NCBI RefSeq assembly: GCF_011044175.1 | Contig: NZ_CP049057.1 | Location: forward strand, 697,501 to 761,500 | DNA: 64,000 nt | DNA from: Rasiella rasia | GTDB lineage: Bacteria; Bacteroidota; Bacteroidia; Flavobacteriales; Flavobacteriaceae | Reading direction: 5' to 3' | Shown here: positions 20,203 through 28,153 of the stretch, one piece after another | Layout of the letters: every line of letters starts with the position of its first letter | Position numbering within the stretch: position 1 is the stretch's first letter | The notes under the pieces: generated by a model | What the model was told of the DNA's origin: nothing | What the model saw: only the letters and a program-made list of their open reading frames with translations | The model's database searches: none | Translations under genes and position numbers: made by a program

Positions 20203-20337
20203 CCTTTTATAGCATCTGTTATTGGGCTTAGTCTACTAAAACTGTTTACAATTTTTATGCGCCGTGCATCTGCATAATTATAAATTAAAATTTCGGTATC
20301 TTTATACCTGCGTTAGCTCCCCCCATATTTTATTATT

Positions 20338-21510
20338 TTGAAAGTTACCATAGATTTAATTATGCATCGTGGAGAAGCGTGCTATTCTGTTGTTTTTCCG
20401 TATGATGCTGCTCTAAAAGCTATTATTAAAGAGTTTCGGTTTATTAAATATTCTGCTACCCATCGTTCGTTTTATGTATTTGCCAGCCGTTGGTCGCTTA
20501 CAGAGCTGGTAGAGTCGTTGGCCGCCAAGGGTATCACCATTGACTACGGAAATGTGCTTCATGCTGAAAAATTAAAAGAAGCCTCCGCAGAAATTTCGTC
20601 AGAAAAAGAAGATCACAGTCGTGTGTTAGACGATTATATGTCATACCTCCTTGGATTACGATTAAGCGAGAGTACGATTAACACCTATGCTACCTTTATC
20701 TCAAATTTTATTTCGTTTTTGAATGGGAGTCCGTTAGAGTCTGTAAACAATGATACCGTACGTTTATTTGTTGAAGATGAAGTGAAAAAGAAGCAGTATG
20801 CCATTAGCAGTCATAGGCAACTTATTAGTGCCATAAAGCATTTTGCCACTTTGAATTTAGAAAGCGCCATAGACATAGACGCTTTAATTCGGCCAAGGAA
20901 ATCTAGTTATTTGCCCACTGTTTTGAGTAAAGAAGAGGTGATAGATTTGTTGCGTGTGACTAAAAATTTAAAACATCGCACGGTACTGGCACTACTCTAC
21001 TCTAGCGGGCTACGCATTGGCGAGCTCATAGACCTGGAACTACGAATGATAAATATTGACAGGCGGCAGTTATTTGTGAAAAATGCGAAGGGCCGGAAGG
21101 ATCGGGTTGTTGTTTTAGCTGAAAGTTTTATACCGTTGTTTAGAAATTATTATATGACGTATACGCCGCAGCATTTTTTTGTAGAGAATCCGAAAGGTGG
21201 GCGTTATGGTGCTGGCAGTGTACGGCAATTTTTGAAGCAGTCGTGTAAAGCGGCGGGAATTACCAAGCGAGTAACGCCGCATACTCTAAGACATAGTTAT
21301 GCCACGCATATGATTGAGAATGGCGTGGGTTTACGGTACGTTCAGGATTTGTTAGGGCACGCCAAGCCTGAGACCACGATGATATACACACACGTAGCTC
21401 AAAAAGATTTATTACAAATTAGGAGTCCGCTAGACACTGCCTTAACCGCCCTGTCTAAATCTGATAAAGACACATTGAAACTTCCGTTTTCAGACAACAT
21501 TAGCGGATAA
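20338..21510 (+). CDS. Tyrosine recombinase of the cassette array (non-canonical integron-like integrase)
   Basis: A 390-residue tyrosine recombinase. Catalytic residues: Arg226 (SGLRIGEL), Lys251 (KGRKDR), His315 and Arg318 (PHTLRHSYATH), His341 (LLGHAKPETT) and the nucleophile Tyr350 (MIYTHV). Residues about 95-175 are the SAM-like core-binding domain. Residues 1-75 form an extra N-terminal domain (VVFPYDAALKAII ... YSATHRSFYVFASRW) seen in some Bacteroidota integrases. The stretch from the beta-hairpin to PHTLRH is about 55 residues, against nearly 100 in IntI1, so the IntI-specific insertion is absent. The C-terminus IRSPLD resembles the VRSPLD of IntI. Start is TTG 20338 or the in-frame ATG 20362. 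It is transcribed toward the adjacent cassettes, unlike class 1 integrons. Its role as the cassette integrase is inferred from position. Confidence 0.85.
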   Translation: MKVTIDLIMHRGEACYSVVFPYDAALKAIIKEFRFIKYSATHRSFYVFASRWSLTELVESLAAKGITIDYGNVLHAEKLKEASAEISSEKEDHSRVLDDYMSYLLGLRLSESTINTYATFISNFISFLNGSPLESVNNDTVRLFVEDEVKKKQYAISSHRQLISAIKHFATLNLESAIDIDALIRPRKSSYLPTVLSKEEVIDLLRVTKNLKHRTVLALLYSSGLRIGELIDLELRMINIDRRQLFVKNAKGRKDRVVVLAESFIPLFRNYYMTYTPQHFFVENPKGGRYGAGSVRQFLKQSCKAAGITKRVTPHTLRHSYATHMIENGVGLRYVQDLLGHAKPETTMIYTHVAQKDLLQIRSPLDTALTALSKSDKDTLKLPFSDNISG

Positions 21511-21546
21511 ACGCATATATTTGTGAGGATATAACACGTTGGCAAC
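21511..21546 (+). other. attI-like primary site and possible array promoter
   Basis: Directly after the recombinase stop, ACGCATATA (21511-21519) resembles the left arm of the attC elements (AACGCATATAA), and the segment ends in AACAC-G^TTGGCAAC at 21538^21539, the first cassette boundary. No inverted partner arm is present, as expected for attI. TATATTTG (21516-21523) matches a Bacteroidota -7 box and could serve the first cassettes, but no -33 stands at 19 bp. Confidence 0.6.
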
Positions 21547-21564
21547 AAGCTGAAAAAAACGACA

Positions 21565-22902
21565 ATGAATATCCGAAATTGCAATTTTGAAAGATGGGCT
21601 GAGAACCATTCTCCGGAGCACAAAGACCGAATTTTTAGAGAGCTTTACCCGTATGCAATTTTTTCAAAGATAAACTTCAGCGAAGATAAATTAGGTGTAG
21701 AACAAAAAATACAATTTAATGGAATTGAATATTATTCAATAATTCAAAAAATTGAACTTCAGGAAAATAATAGATATCGTACTCTTTTTAAACTTTCTTC
21801 AAAACCAAAGTCTAACACACAATCTTGGAAAAACAGAAATTGGGACGACAGGTTTCAAATCGTTTATTCTCAAAATTTTGATTTTATAACTGTATTCACC
21901 AAGAACGAAGACCCTTCTAAAGATTATATAAAACGTTTTTATAAAGGCAATTTTCAAAAATTAGTTGCGAACAAATCAATTCCACTTTCTGATTTACTAT
22001 TCAGAACCTTGACTTCCACTCTTTCAGAAGACCTTTTTGGTAAAGGAGATTACTATAAAGAGTTTGAGCTGTTAAAAAATGGTCATAGAAAATTACCTCG
22101 TTTTAAAGATTTTAAAATCAAACAGAGCAATTTTTTTAATCCAATTTTTTCACAAGGCAGAAAATTATGGATTTGTCATTCATTCAATGAAGAAAAAGCA
22201 CACAGAATTGGTTTTTATAATGCAAACCAATGTGACGAATTGTATGTGATTTTTTGCAATCCAACTTATACAAAACACCATAGATGCAAATACCCTAATG
22301 TTCACATTATGTCTATTTATGAGTTCGTAGCTAAAAAATCAGAAGAAATAGAACTTACTTATCTTAAACAAATTAGATTTTTACAAAATCATCTTAATGA
22401 ACAAGAAGAATATTCAGAACAAGAATTACTTAAAGAAATTAATAATCCAAAATTAGACAGTTATGAAATCTATAAGTCGGAATTAATGGAAGCTTTGGCA
22501 ATAATGAGAATAAATCCAAATTCCGAAAATCAATTATTCCATTACTTGACTTCTATGAATCTGCTAAATGCTTGGATTGGTAAGGCCAAAAAAGAAAAGA
22601 AAGATAAACTGTTTTCTGATATGTATTTTTTTAAATCTTATTTAGCTAAAACAATAGAAAAGTTAGTGTCAAAAGACAATTTTGGTGCGAAAATATATCT
22701 CGAAAAGAATTTAGCAATGATTGAATTAAATGGTTTTCAATTTAGTTTTCATCACATAAAAATGAGTGATGAATTAAATGAGTATATGAATTCAAATTTG
22801 AACCAAAAAATTGAATGGAGTGGACAAAGATTACAACCAATTTCATCATTACTATTTAGATATTCAAAGGAACGAAGAAAGCCAGTTGCCAACAATGTAT
22901 AA
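21565..22902 (+). CDS. Cassette 1: unknown 445-residue protein
   Basis: Not recognised. A soluble, Lys/Glu-rich protein without signal peptide or membrane segments. The N-terminal two thirds contain a possible compact domain (KLWICHSFNEEKAHRIGFY, CDELYVIFCNPTYTKHH); the rest is mostly helical. It is the first gene after attI, 27 bp from the junction, where cassettes are expected to be expressed best and where the newest insertions normally sit. Its last codons (VANNV) and TAA lie inside the attC left arm. Confidence 0.8.
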   Translation: MNIRNCNFERWAENHSPEHKDRIFRELYPYAIFSKINFSEDKLGVEQKIQFNGIEYYSIIQKIELQENNRYRTLFKLSSKPKSNTQSWKNRNWDDRFQIVYSQNFDFITVFTKNEDPSKDYIKRFYKGNFQKLVANKSIPLSDLLFRTLTSTLSEDLFGKGDYYKEFELLKNGHRKLPRFKDFKIKQSNFFNPIFSQGRKLWICHSFNEEKAHRIGFYNANQCDELYVIFCNPTYTKHHRCKYPNVHIMSIYEFVAKKSEEIELTYLKQIRFLQNHLNEQEEYSEQELLKEINNPKLDSYEIYKSELMEALAIMRINPNSENQLFHYLTSMNLLNAWIGKAKKEKKDKLFSDMYFFKSYLAKTIEKLVSKDNFGAKIYLEKNLAMIELNGFQFSFHHIKMSDELNEYMNSNLNQKIEWSGQRLQPISSLLFRYSKERRKPVANNV

Positions 22903-23018
22903 AAATAATAGCGGTTTAAACGCTAAAATAAAAGTAAGTAAATATAAAAAAGGTCTGTGTTTAACCGAAAATTTAGTGGGTAACAACCCGCTACTATTCT
23001 TATACTAGACCGTTGTAA
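22885..23018 (+). repeat. attC of cassette 1 (134 bp)
   Basis: Box AGTTGCCAAC is the reverse complement of the cassette start (G)TTGGCAAC. Arms GTATAAAAATAATAGCGG and CCGCTACTATTCTTATAC are imperfect inverted repeats; the element ends ACCG^TTGTAAAC. Confidence 0.85.
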
Positions 23019-23057
23019 ACAATTTTGACAAGCCCTGAAAATTATTGAATTAGCTAA

Positions 23058-23264
23058 ATGATATATGCCCGATTTATATTTGTTATTCTATTTCTTTTAG
23101 AATTACGATTTCTTCGTTTTAAACATAAAAGAGATAAATTCATTTGGATTGGAATAATTATCGTTTTTAGCTATTTCGGATATTTTTTCTTTTTAATCTA
23201 TAAGAGAAGATTATTAGTTAAAAGAAAATTTGAACCGAATTTTGATCGAAATAAAATAAACTGA
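23058..23264 (+). CDS. Cassette 2: small two-helix membrane protein
   Basis: A 68-residue protein with two hydrophobic segments (residues 4-16 and 29-48) separated and followed by basic stretches (RFKHKRDK, KRRLLVKRK). Very AT-rich coding sequence. Unknown function; size and topology would suit a small toxin or a membrane regulator, but nothing shows this. It is the only gene of its cassette, starting 45 bp after the junction. Confidence 0.6.
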   Translation: MIYARFIFVILFLLELRFLRFKHKRDKFIWIGIIIVFSYFGYFFFLIYKRRLLVKRKFEPNFDRNKIN

Positions 23265-23273
23265 ATAAAAACT

Positions 23274-23492
23274 GTTTACAACAACGCATATAATCCAGCG
23301 GTTACATTCGGCTTAAATTAAATTCCCTAACTTTATAAAAAAAATGGTACAGCGGATAAATACGTAGTGGCGGCGCCACTGCCCCACGGCTGATTCGCAC
23401 GCTGACGCTTCCCACTTTCGCTGACGCAAAATGTTGGCACTGCCGAAGCTTGCCGCCCAAGACCCGCCGTATCATATGCAAAACCGTTACCA
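23274..23492 (+). repeat. attC of cassette 2 (219 bp, CAGCGG family)
   Basis: Box GTTTACAAC mirrors the cassette start (G)TTGTAAAC. Arms AACGCATATAATCCAGCGG and CCGCCGTATCATATGC. The GC-rich centre carries GGCGGCGCCACTGCC. Ends ACCG^TTACC. Confidence 0.9.
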
Positions 23493-23847
23493 AACATTGG
23501 CACTAACGTTAGTTTAAAGAAACTGTTTTTACATCGGAATTATTTACGCAACTTATCAAACCGAATTCAATATCGGATTCATTCACGCTTTCTTGGAATT
23601 GTGTTAAACCTGAAAGATGCGTCCACGGCGGACTCAATTGCGCTTGCGGGAAATGTGCCAAGAAGATTATCCTTCTGCTGAAAGATTTAATCGCACTCGC
23701 TAAGCTCGGGTCGTGCAACGTTAGGTAACAACGCATAAAGTCCATTGCTTATTTTTAGATACTCGGAATCAATTGCCATTCGGGAAATCAGGGAAATTCT
23801 ATGTAACTTGGTCTGGAAGTTCCGCAACGGAACTTTATGCAAAACCG
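23487..23847 (+). repeat. Recurrent cassette (RC) copy 1, cassette 3, 361 bp, type A
   Basis: First of 13 copies of a cassette starting TTACCAAACATTGGCACTAAC. No gene with a normal start codon is seen. The attC part begins at GGTAAC (23724), the reverse complement of (G)TTACC, has arms GCATAAAGTCCATTGC and GCAACGGAACTTTATGC, and ends ACCG^TTGG. A 71-codon startless frame ends in the attC box (see separate entry). A perfect palindrome CTAACGTTAG lies at 23503-23512. Confidence 0.9.
23513..23728 (+). pseudogene. Startless 71-codon frame in RC with a Cys motif
   Basis: From the codon after TAG 23510-23512, an open frame of 71 codons ends at TAA 23726-23728, inside the attC box, just as in real cassette genes. 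It contains HGGLNCACGKCAKK (a possible zinc knuckle) and ends ALAKLGSCNVR. No ATG, GTG or TTG opens it. A TTG 16 bp upstream starts a six-codon frame ending GTT TAA that would join it by a +1 shift. Several differences between copies are synonymous in this frame, which suggests it was once, or still is, translated. Could be a truncated gene or a frameshifted one. Confidence 0.4.
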
Positions 23848-23862
23848 TTGGTAATAATTATT

Positions 23863-24402
23863 ATGAGAATATTTATATCCTTTCTTTTAGCAGTAACATT
23901 TGTAAATGCACAAGAAATAGATTCAAGAAGAATTTCAATTAATTCTGATTTTATCGACTCTGTCAGATTAGGACAATTTAATCAAACAAACTCTGACTTA
24001 TACCTAACTATAGAATCAAGCCATGATGAATGTGGAGAATGGGGTGGGCACTATGAAATTATAACTATAAAATCTAATACCGTTGGTGAACTTTTCGCGG
24101 ATTATAAAAAATACGGAGTTAGCTGTGATTCTGTCTCATACTATAATCAAAGGAAAAAAAATAAAATCAAACCAATACAACATAAAAAAGTTAAACTTGA
24201 CGATAATAAATTAATTGCAATAAAAGAATTTAGTTTAGAATTATTACTAGCTAATTTTTCAGAAATTCGACCAGGTCATTCAGGTAAATTCTTTAAACTA
24301 AAACATAGAGATAATTTTACAATTGAATATTCTGATTATTTTGGTTCTAAAGGATTTATAAACGTTTATGATAGCTTTTTAGAAAAGTTAGGAGTAAAAT
24401 AA
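23863..24402 (+). CDS. Cassette 4: exported protein of unknown function
   Basis: A 179-residue protein with a signal peptide (FISFLLAVTFVNAQ). I chose ATG 23863, 16 bp after the junction; a longer frame reaching back into the preceding attC would remove the signal peptide from the N-terminus. Recognisable stretches include ESSHDECGEWGGHYEII near residue 52, but no family comes to mind. Periplasmic or outer-membrane location is likely. Confidence 0.75.
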   Translation: MRIFISFLLAVTFVNAQEIDSRRISINSDFIDSVRLGQFNQTNSDLYLTIESSHDECGEWGGHYEIITIKSNTVGELFADYKKYGVSCDSVSYYNQRKKNKIKPIQHKKVKLDDNKLIAIKEFSLELLLANFSEIRPGHSGKFFKLKHRDNFTIEYSDYFGSKGFINVYDSFLEKLGVK

Positions 24403-24403
24403 C

Positions 24404-24619
24404 TATTACCAACACCGCATATAATACAGCGGTCAGATGGTTAAGTGAATTGGGTTTCCTACAATTAATTGTAAATTAGTCCATCGGATAAAACCGATAG
24501 GCGGCGCCACTGCCCTGCCGACGCTAAAGCCAGATGCTACGCCACGTTGCTACTCCGCATCTACGCCCAGCCGAAGCAGCCGCTCATTACCCGCCGTATC
24601 ATATGCAAAACCGTTACCA
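24404..24619 (+). repeat. attC of cassette 4 (216 bp, CAGCGG family)
   Basis: Box TATTACCAAC is an exact 10-base reverse complement of the cassette start (G)TTGGTAATA. Arms CCGCATATAATACAGCGG and CCGCCGTATCATATGC. Confidence 0.9.
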
Positions 24620-24974
24620 AACATTGGCACTAACGTTAGTTTAAAGAAACTGTCTTTACATCGGATTTATTTACGCAGCTTATCAAACCGAATTCAATAT
24701 CGGATTCATTCACGCTTTCTTGGAATAGTGTTAAATCTGAAAGATTCGTCCACGGCGGACTCAATTGCGCTCGCGGGAAATGTGCCAAGAAGATTATCCT
24801 TCTGCTGAAAGATTTAATCGCACTCGCTAAGCTCGGGTCGTGCAACGTTAGGTAACAACGCATAAAGTCCATTGCTTATTTTTAGATACTCGGAATCAAT
24901 TGCCATTCGGGAAATCAGGGAAATTCTATGTAACTTGGTCTGGAAGTTCCGCAACGGAACTTTATGCAAAACCG
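24614..24974 (+). repeat. RC copy 2 (cassette 5), 361 bp, type A
   Basis: Close copy of the first RC. In the startless frame the Cys motif is damaged (TGC to TTC and CGC changes), consistent with decay. attC part from GGTAAC 24851 to ACCG^TTAGG. Confidence 0.9.
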
Positions 24975-24989
24975 TTAGGACACATCTAA

Positions 24990-25406
24990 TCAAAACTCAA
25001 AATTTTCAAAATCCTCTAAATCTTCAAAGCTTTCGAAGTCTTCAAAATTGTCTAATTGATCGAACTTTCTTAATTCGTTAAGTTGTAATTTTTGTTTAAC
25101 GTAATTTTCTATACTCACGTATTGATAATCAAAATATATCTGATTAACTAGCACTTTTTTAATTACTATTTCATTAAACATAATTGAATTATCAGCAATC
25201 ATGAATGTTGCTTCTTGAACTATATGATGATTCTGCTTCCTCAGTCTCTTGCTTATAGTTGAATAGGAAACTATAGTCTTTCGATCAAATCTGTCGTAAA
25301 TCTCTTTTAGGTTAGTGAAATAACCGACAAAACTTTCAACTTTTTTTGTTAAAGAATCTTTGTTTTCGGAATCAATTGAAAATCCTTTGACAACATATAG
25401 TTTCAT
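24990..25406 (-). CDS. Cassette 6: reverse-oriented protein with Phe/Asp/Glu repeat tail
   Basis: A 138-residue protein on the strand opposite to the array, running toward the cassette start. The N-terminal 115 residues look globular and mixed alpha/beta (MKLYVVKGFSIDSENKDS, IYDRFDRKTIVSYS). The tail is a run of FE/FD dipeptides (FEDFESFEDLEDFENFEF), acidic and aromatic. Family not recognised. Being antisense to array transcription it needs its own promoter; none of consensus type was seen in the 25407-25584 gap. Confidence 0.6.
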   Translation of the reverse strand: MKLYVVKGFSIDSENKDSLTKKVESFVGYFTNLKEIYDRFDRKTIVSYSTISKRLRKQNHHIVQEATFMIADNSIMFNEIVIKKVLVNQIYFDYQYVSIENYVKQKLQLNELRKFDQLDNFEDFESFEDLEDFENFEF

Positions 25407-25557
25407 ATAAATTAGTTTTCAACAAGTTTAAGAATATAATTAATATATACTCGCTTAATTATAGATTAAGTCAATTTTATCTCAATATATCAAATATATA
25501 ATTTTTAGCTGTTAAGAACTTTGTATTTAATAATCTGACTTTGAAGGAATTGGACAT

Positions 25558-25565
25558 TATATTTG
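25558..25565 (+). promoter_or_regulatory. -7 element inside cassette 6
   Basis: TATATTTG matches TAnnTTTG, 20 bp before the ATG of the membrane protein at 25585. A TTTG is present but only 14 bp away instead of about 19. Confidence 0.35.
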
Positions 25566-25584
25566 GATAGATTAATTTTCATTT

Positions 25585-25956
25585 ATGACATCTATCGCAG
25601 AAGTAAAAAAAAACATCAAATTCTATCAAGGGGAAACAAAAAAGTGGGAAAAGCGAGTTCAAAGGTCTCTGATAGGACTCTTTACAATTATCCTAATATT
25701 GACTCTTACACATTTAGGGTTAGTTGATTGGAATCCAGAATTAATTTTTAATGAAGTCTTTGATTATTATAAATATATAATTGTTTCACCTTTAATTATT
25801 TATTTCAGATTTTGTCTTAAACAGCATCGATCGTCAAAATCCTTAATGGATGTGTATAGATCAAATTCTATCTCTATAAGACTATCCAAGGAAGTAATTA
25901 ATTTTCAATGTAAAATCAAAAAGGGAGAGTTGGAAGAGTTAAAAGACGTGTCCTAA
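25585..25956 (+). CDS. Cassette 6: two-helix membrane protein
   Basis: A 123-residue protein with a coiled, charged N-terminus (KKNIKFYQGETKKWEKRVQR), a membrane segment at about residues 28-46, a second near residues 66-78, and a basic then acidic cytoplasmic tail. The topology (short N-terminal helix, two TM segments, cytosolic tail) recalls small pore-forming or sensor subunits of defence systems, but no family can be named. Its stop TAA is formed by the attC box (GTG TCC TAA C). Confidence 0.65.
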   Translation: MTSIAEVKKNIKFYQGETKKWEKRVQRSLIGLFTIILILTLTHLGLVDWNPELIFNEVFDYYKYIIVSPLIIYFRFCLKQHRSSKSLMDVYRSNSISIRLSKEVINFQCKIKKGELEELKDVS

Positions 25957-26221
25957 CAACGTATATAATTCATGGCTTAGATGGGTAAACGAATTAAACT
26001 TCCTACATTTTTTCACTAACTTGTCATTCGGATAAAATTGGCGAGGCTTGCCATCCGAAACGGCGCTTTTACTCCGGCTAAATTGAAAAATTTGGCTCAA
26101 TCAAGCGCTCAACGCTCAATTCGCTTTAGAAAACATAGTCTAGGGTGGATTTCGTAAGAAGGGCTCATTAAGCCACCCTAGCAAGCAAAGTCGCCACAAA
26201 TCATATACAAGACCGTTACCA
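25948..26221 (+). repeat. attC of cassette 6 (274 bp, long CATGGC family)
   Basis: Box GTGTCCTAAC is an exact 10-base match to the reverse complement of (G)TTAGGACAC. Arms GTATATAATTCATGGC and GCCACAAATCATATAC. The centre holds nested hairpins (GGCGAGGCTTGCC; TCTAGGGTGG/CCACCCTAGC). Confidence 0.9.
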
Positions 26222-26575
26222 AACATTGGCACTAACGTTAGTTTAAACAAACTGTCTTTACATCGGATTTATTTACGCAACTTATCAAACCGAATTCAAT
26301 ATCGGATTCATTCACGCTTTCTTGGAATAGTGTTAAATCTGAAAGATGCGTCCACGGCGGACTCAATTGCGCTTGCGGGAAATGTGCAAGAAGATTATCC
26401 TTCTGCTGAAAGATTTAATCGCACTCGCAAAGCTCGGGTCGTCCAACGTTAGGTAACAACGCATAAAGTCCATTGCTTAATTTTAGATACTCGGAATCAA
26501 TTGCCATTCGGGAAATCAGGGAAATTCTATGTAACTTGGTCTGAAAGTTCCGCAACGGAACTTTATGCAAAACCG
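26216..26575 (+). repeat. RC copy 3 (cassette 7), 360 bp, type A
   Basis: As RC copy 1, but one base is lost (GTGCAAGAAG for GTGCCAAGAAG), which breaks the startless 71-codon frame. It also has TTTAAACAAACTG for TTTAAAGAAACTG. Confidence 0.9.
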
Positions 26576-26686
26576 TTAGAGGCAATTTAAAAAAACACGA
26601 TAGGTAAAAAGGACAAGTCTGGAATTATTTTTGATGTTGTCAATTATCCAAAAGAAATAATTACAAACTAAAACCTTACCAAACAA

Positions 26687-27907
26687 ATGAGAAAGTCTAA
26701 AATTGTAATAACCATAATTACCTTGTTCCTATGTTTCAAAGGAATAGCACAATTTAATCAAAATAGCGAAAAGCAAATAGTAGTTGGGAAAGTTGATAGC
26801 TTATATTCCAAAATACTAAAAGAGCAAAGAGAAATTTGGATACATACACCTGAGGACTTTAATAGCACTAAAAAATATCCAGTTATTTATGTATTGGACG
26901 CATCTCAACAATTTTATGTTATTACTGGAATGCAAAAGCAACTAACGCCTTTCAAAATTCCTCAATCTATAATAGTTGGTATTACCAATACGGATAGAAC
27001 AAGAGATTTCACGAATACTAATGTTCCTTTTCAACGCGGACACGAATCGGAAACTTCTGGAGGTGCCAGTAATTTTTTAAAATTCATAAATCAAGAATTA
27101 AAACCTTATATCAACAATAAATACCCAACCGAAAACAACAATACCATTATTGGTCATTCTACAGGAGGTCTTTTTGTACTTTATTCATACTTACATCACG
27201 AAAATTCTTTTGATAATTATTTGGCAATTGACCCAAGTCTTTGGTGGGACGAAGAAAATTTGGTTAAAGAAACTCAAGAACTACTAAATAAAGGAAATCG
27301 AAAAGAAAAGTCATTATATATAGCTGTGGCTAATAGTATTGGCAAAGCAATGGACACGGCTAAAGTTAGAAAAGACAAAACAGTTCCTACTGAACAGATT
27401 AGAGCCAATTTAAAGTTTCACGACCTATTAGTAAAAAATAATAAAGAGATTAATTTTAAATGGGAATACTTTGAGAATGAAGACCACGGAAGCATTGTTG
27501 TTCCAGCCCAGTATAATGGATTGCGGTCTATTTTCTCTTGGTTTCCATTCCCAGAAATGTGGCGTTTTAACACACCAAAAGAATATTCCGCCAAAGAATT
27601 AACAGAACCATTTAAAACCCACTATGAAAAATTGAGCATTCAAATGAAACGTGAAGTAAAACCTGATTGGGAATTACTAAATCAAGTTGGGTTCTTTATG
27701 TTGGATGGACATAATCTTCCTAAAAAAGCGTTAGCATATTTAGAACTGAATGCTGATTTCTATCCAAATGAATCAAAAAGTTTTGTTGCTTTAGGGAATT
27801 ACTTTTTATCTCAAAAAAACAAATCAGAAGCAATTGACAACTATAAAAAAGCAGTTGGAATAGACGGAAATCAAGAAGCTCAAGCTAAACTAAAGGAATT
27901 AGAATAG
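26687..27907 (+). CDS. Cassette 8: secreted alpha/beta-hydrolase (esterase D/Fes-like) with C-terminal TPR
   Basis: A 406-residue exported protein (signal peptide ending KGIAQ). Residues about 30-270 are a putative-esterase domain (family of IroE, Fes and esterase D): YPVIYVLDASQQFY, the nucleophile elbow IIGHSTGGLFVLY (Ser in GHSTGG), the acid region DPSLWWDEE, and a late His in ENEDHGSIV. The last about 70 residues form a TPR-like pair (KALAYLELNADFYPNESKSF). It starts 111 bp from the junction; the leader holds a 27-codon gene remnant (26591-26671, GIIFDVVNYPKEIITN). Such hydrolases act on ester siderophores or drugs; the substrate is unknown. Confidence 0.8.
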   Translation: MRKSKIVITIITLFLCFKGIAQFNQNSEKQIVVGKVDSLYSKILKEQREIWIHTPEDFNSTKKYPVIYVLDASQQFYVITGMQKQLTPFKIPQSIIVGITNTDRTRDFTNTNVPFQRGHESETSGGASNFLKFINQELKPYINNKYPTENNNTIIGHSTGGLFVLYSYLHHENSFDNYLAIDPSLWWDEENLVKETQELLNKGNRKEKSLYIAVANSIGKAMDTAKVRKDKTVPTEQIRANLKFHDLLVKNNKEINFKWEYFENEDHGSIVVPAQYNGLRSIFSWFPFPEMWRFNTPKEYSAKELTEPFKTHYEKLSIQMKREVKPDWELLNQVGFFMLDGHNLPKKALAYLELNADFYPNESKSFVALGNYFLSQKNKSEAIDNYKKAVGIDGNQEAQAKLKELE

Positions 27908-27917
27908 TAATAAAAAC

Positions 27918-28116
27918 TGCCTCTAACAACGTATATAGCTCATAGCTGGGCAGTTGCTAAATCGGAAGTTAAGGCATATTTGGAAAGTCGCCAAATTTTT
28001 AAATTTGACGATTTCCAATAAAAAGATAAATAGTAAAATTTAAAAATTCGGCTCGTGCTTAATCCGAAAATAATTTATAATTTGAACGCTACGAGCCATA
28101 TACAAGACCGTTATGT
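27918..28116 (+). repeat. attC of cassette 8 (199 bp, CATAGC family)
   Basis: Box TGCCTCTAAC is an exact reverse complement of (G)TTAGAGGCA. Arms GTATATAGCTCATAGCT and GCTACGAGCCATATAC. Shares its family with the attC of cassette 9. Confidence 0.9.
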
Positions 28117-28153
28117 GGCATTTGAGAGAAACCGAGAACAACATTTAAAATTT

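Noticed and set aside
20338-21510. Simple XerC/XerD or prophage integrase
   Set aside because: There are no phage structural genes and no tRNA next to it, and its position 28 bp from the first cassette junction, with 48 cassettes behind, fits an array recombinase better. The sequence alone would not exclude a Xer-like origin.
26041-26215. A GC-rich stretch with GGCGAGGCTTGCC and CTAGGGTGG stems looked at as a tRNA or riboswitch
   Set aside because: It recurs only inside the long attC family (cassettes 6, 24, 47), has no cloverleaf and always sits between the attC arms.
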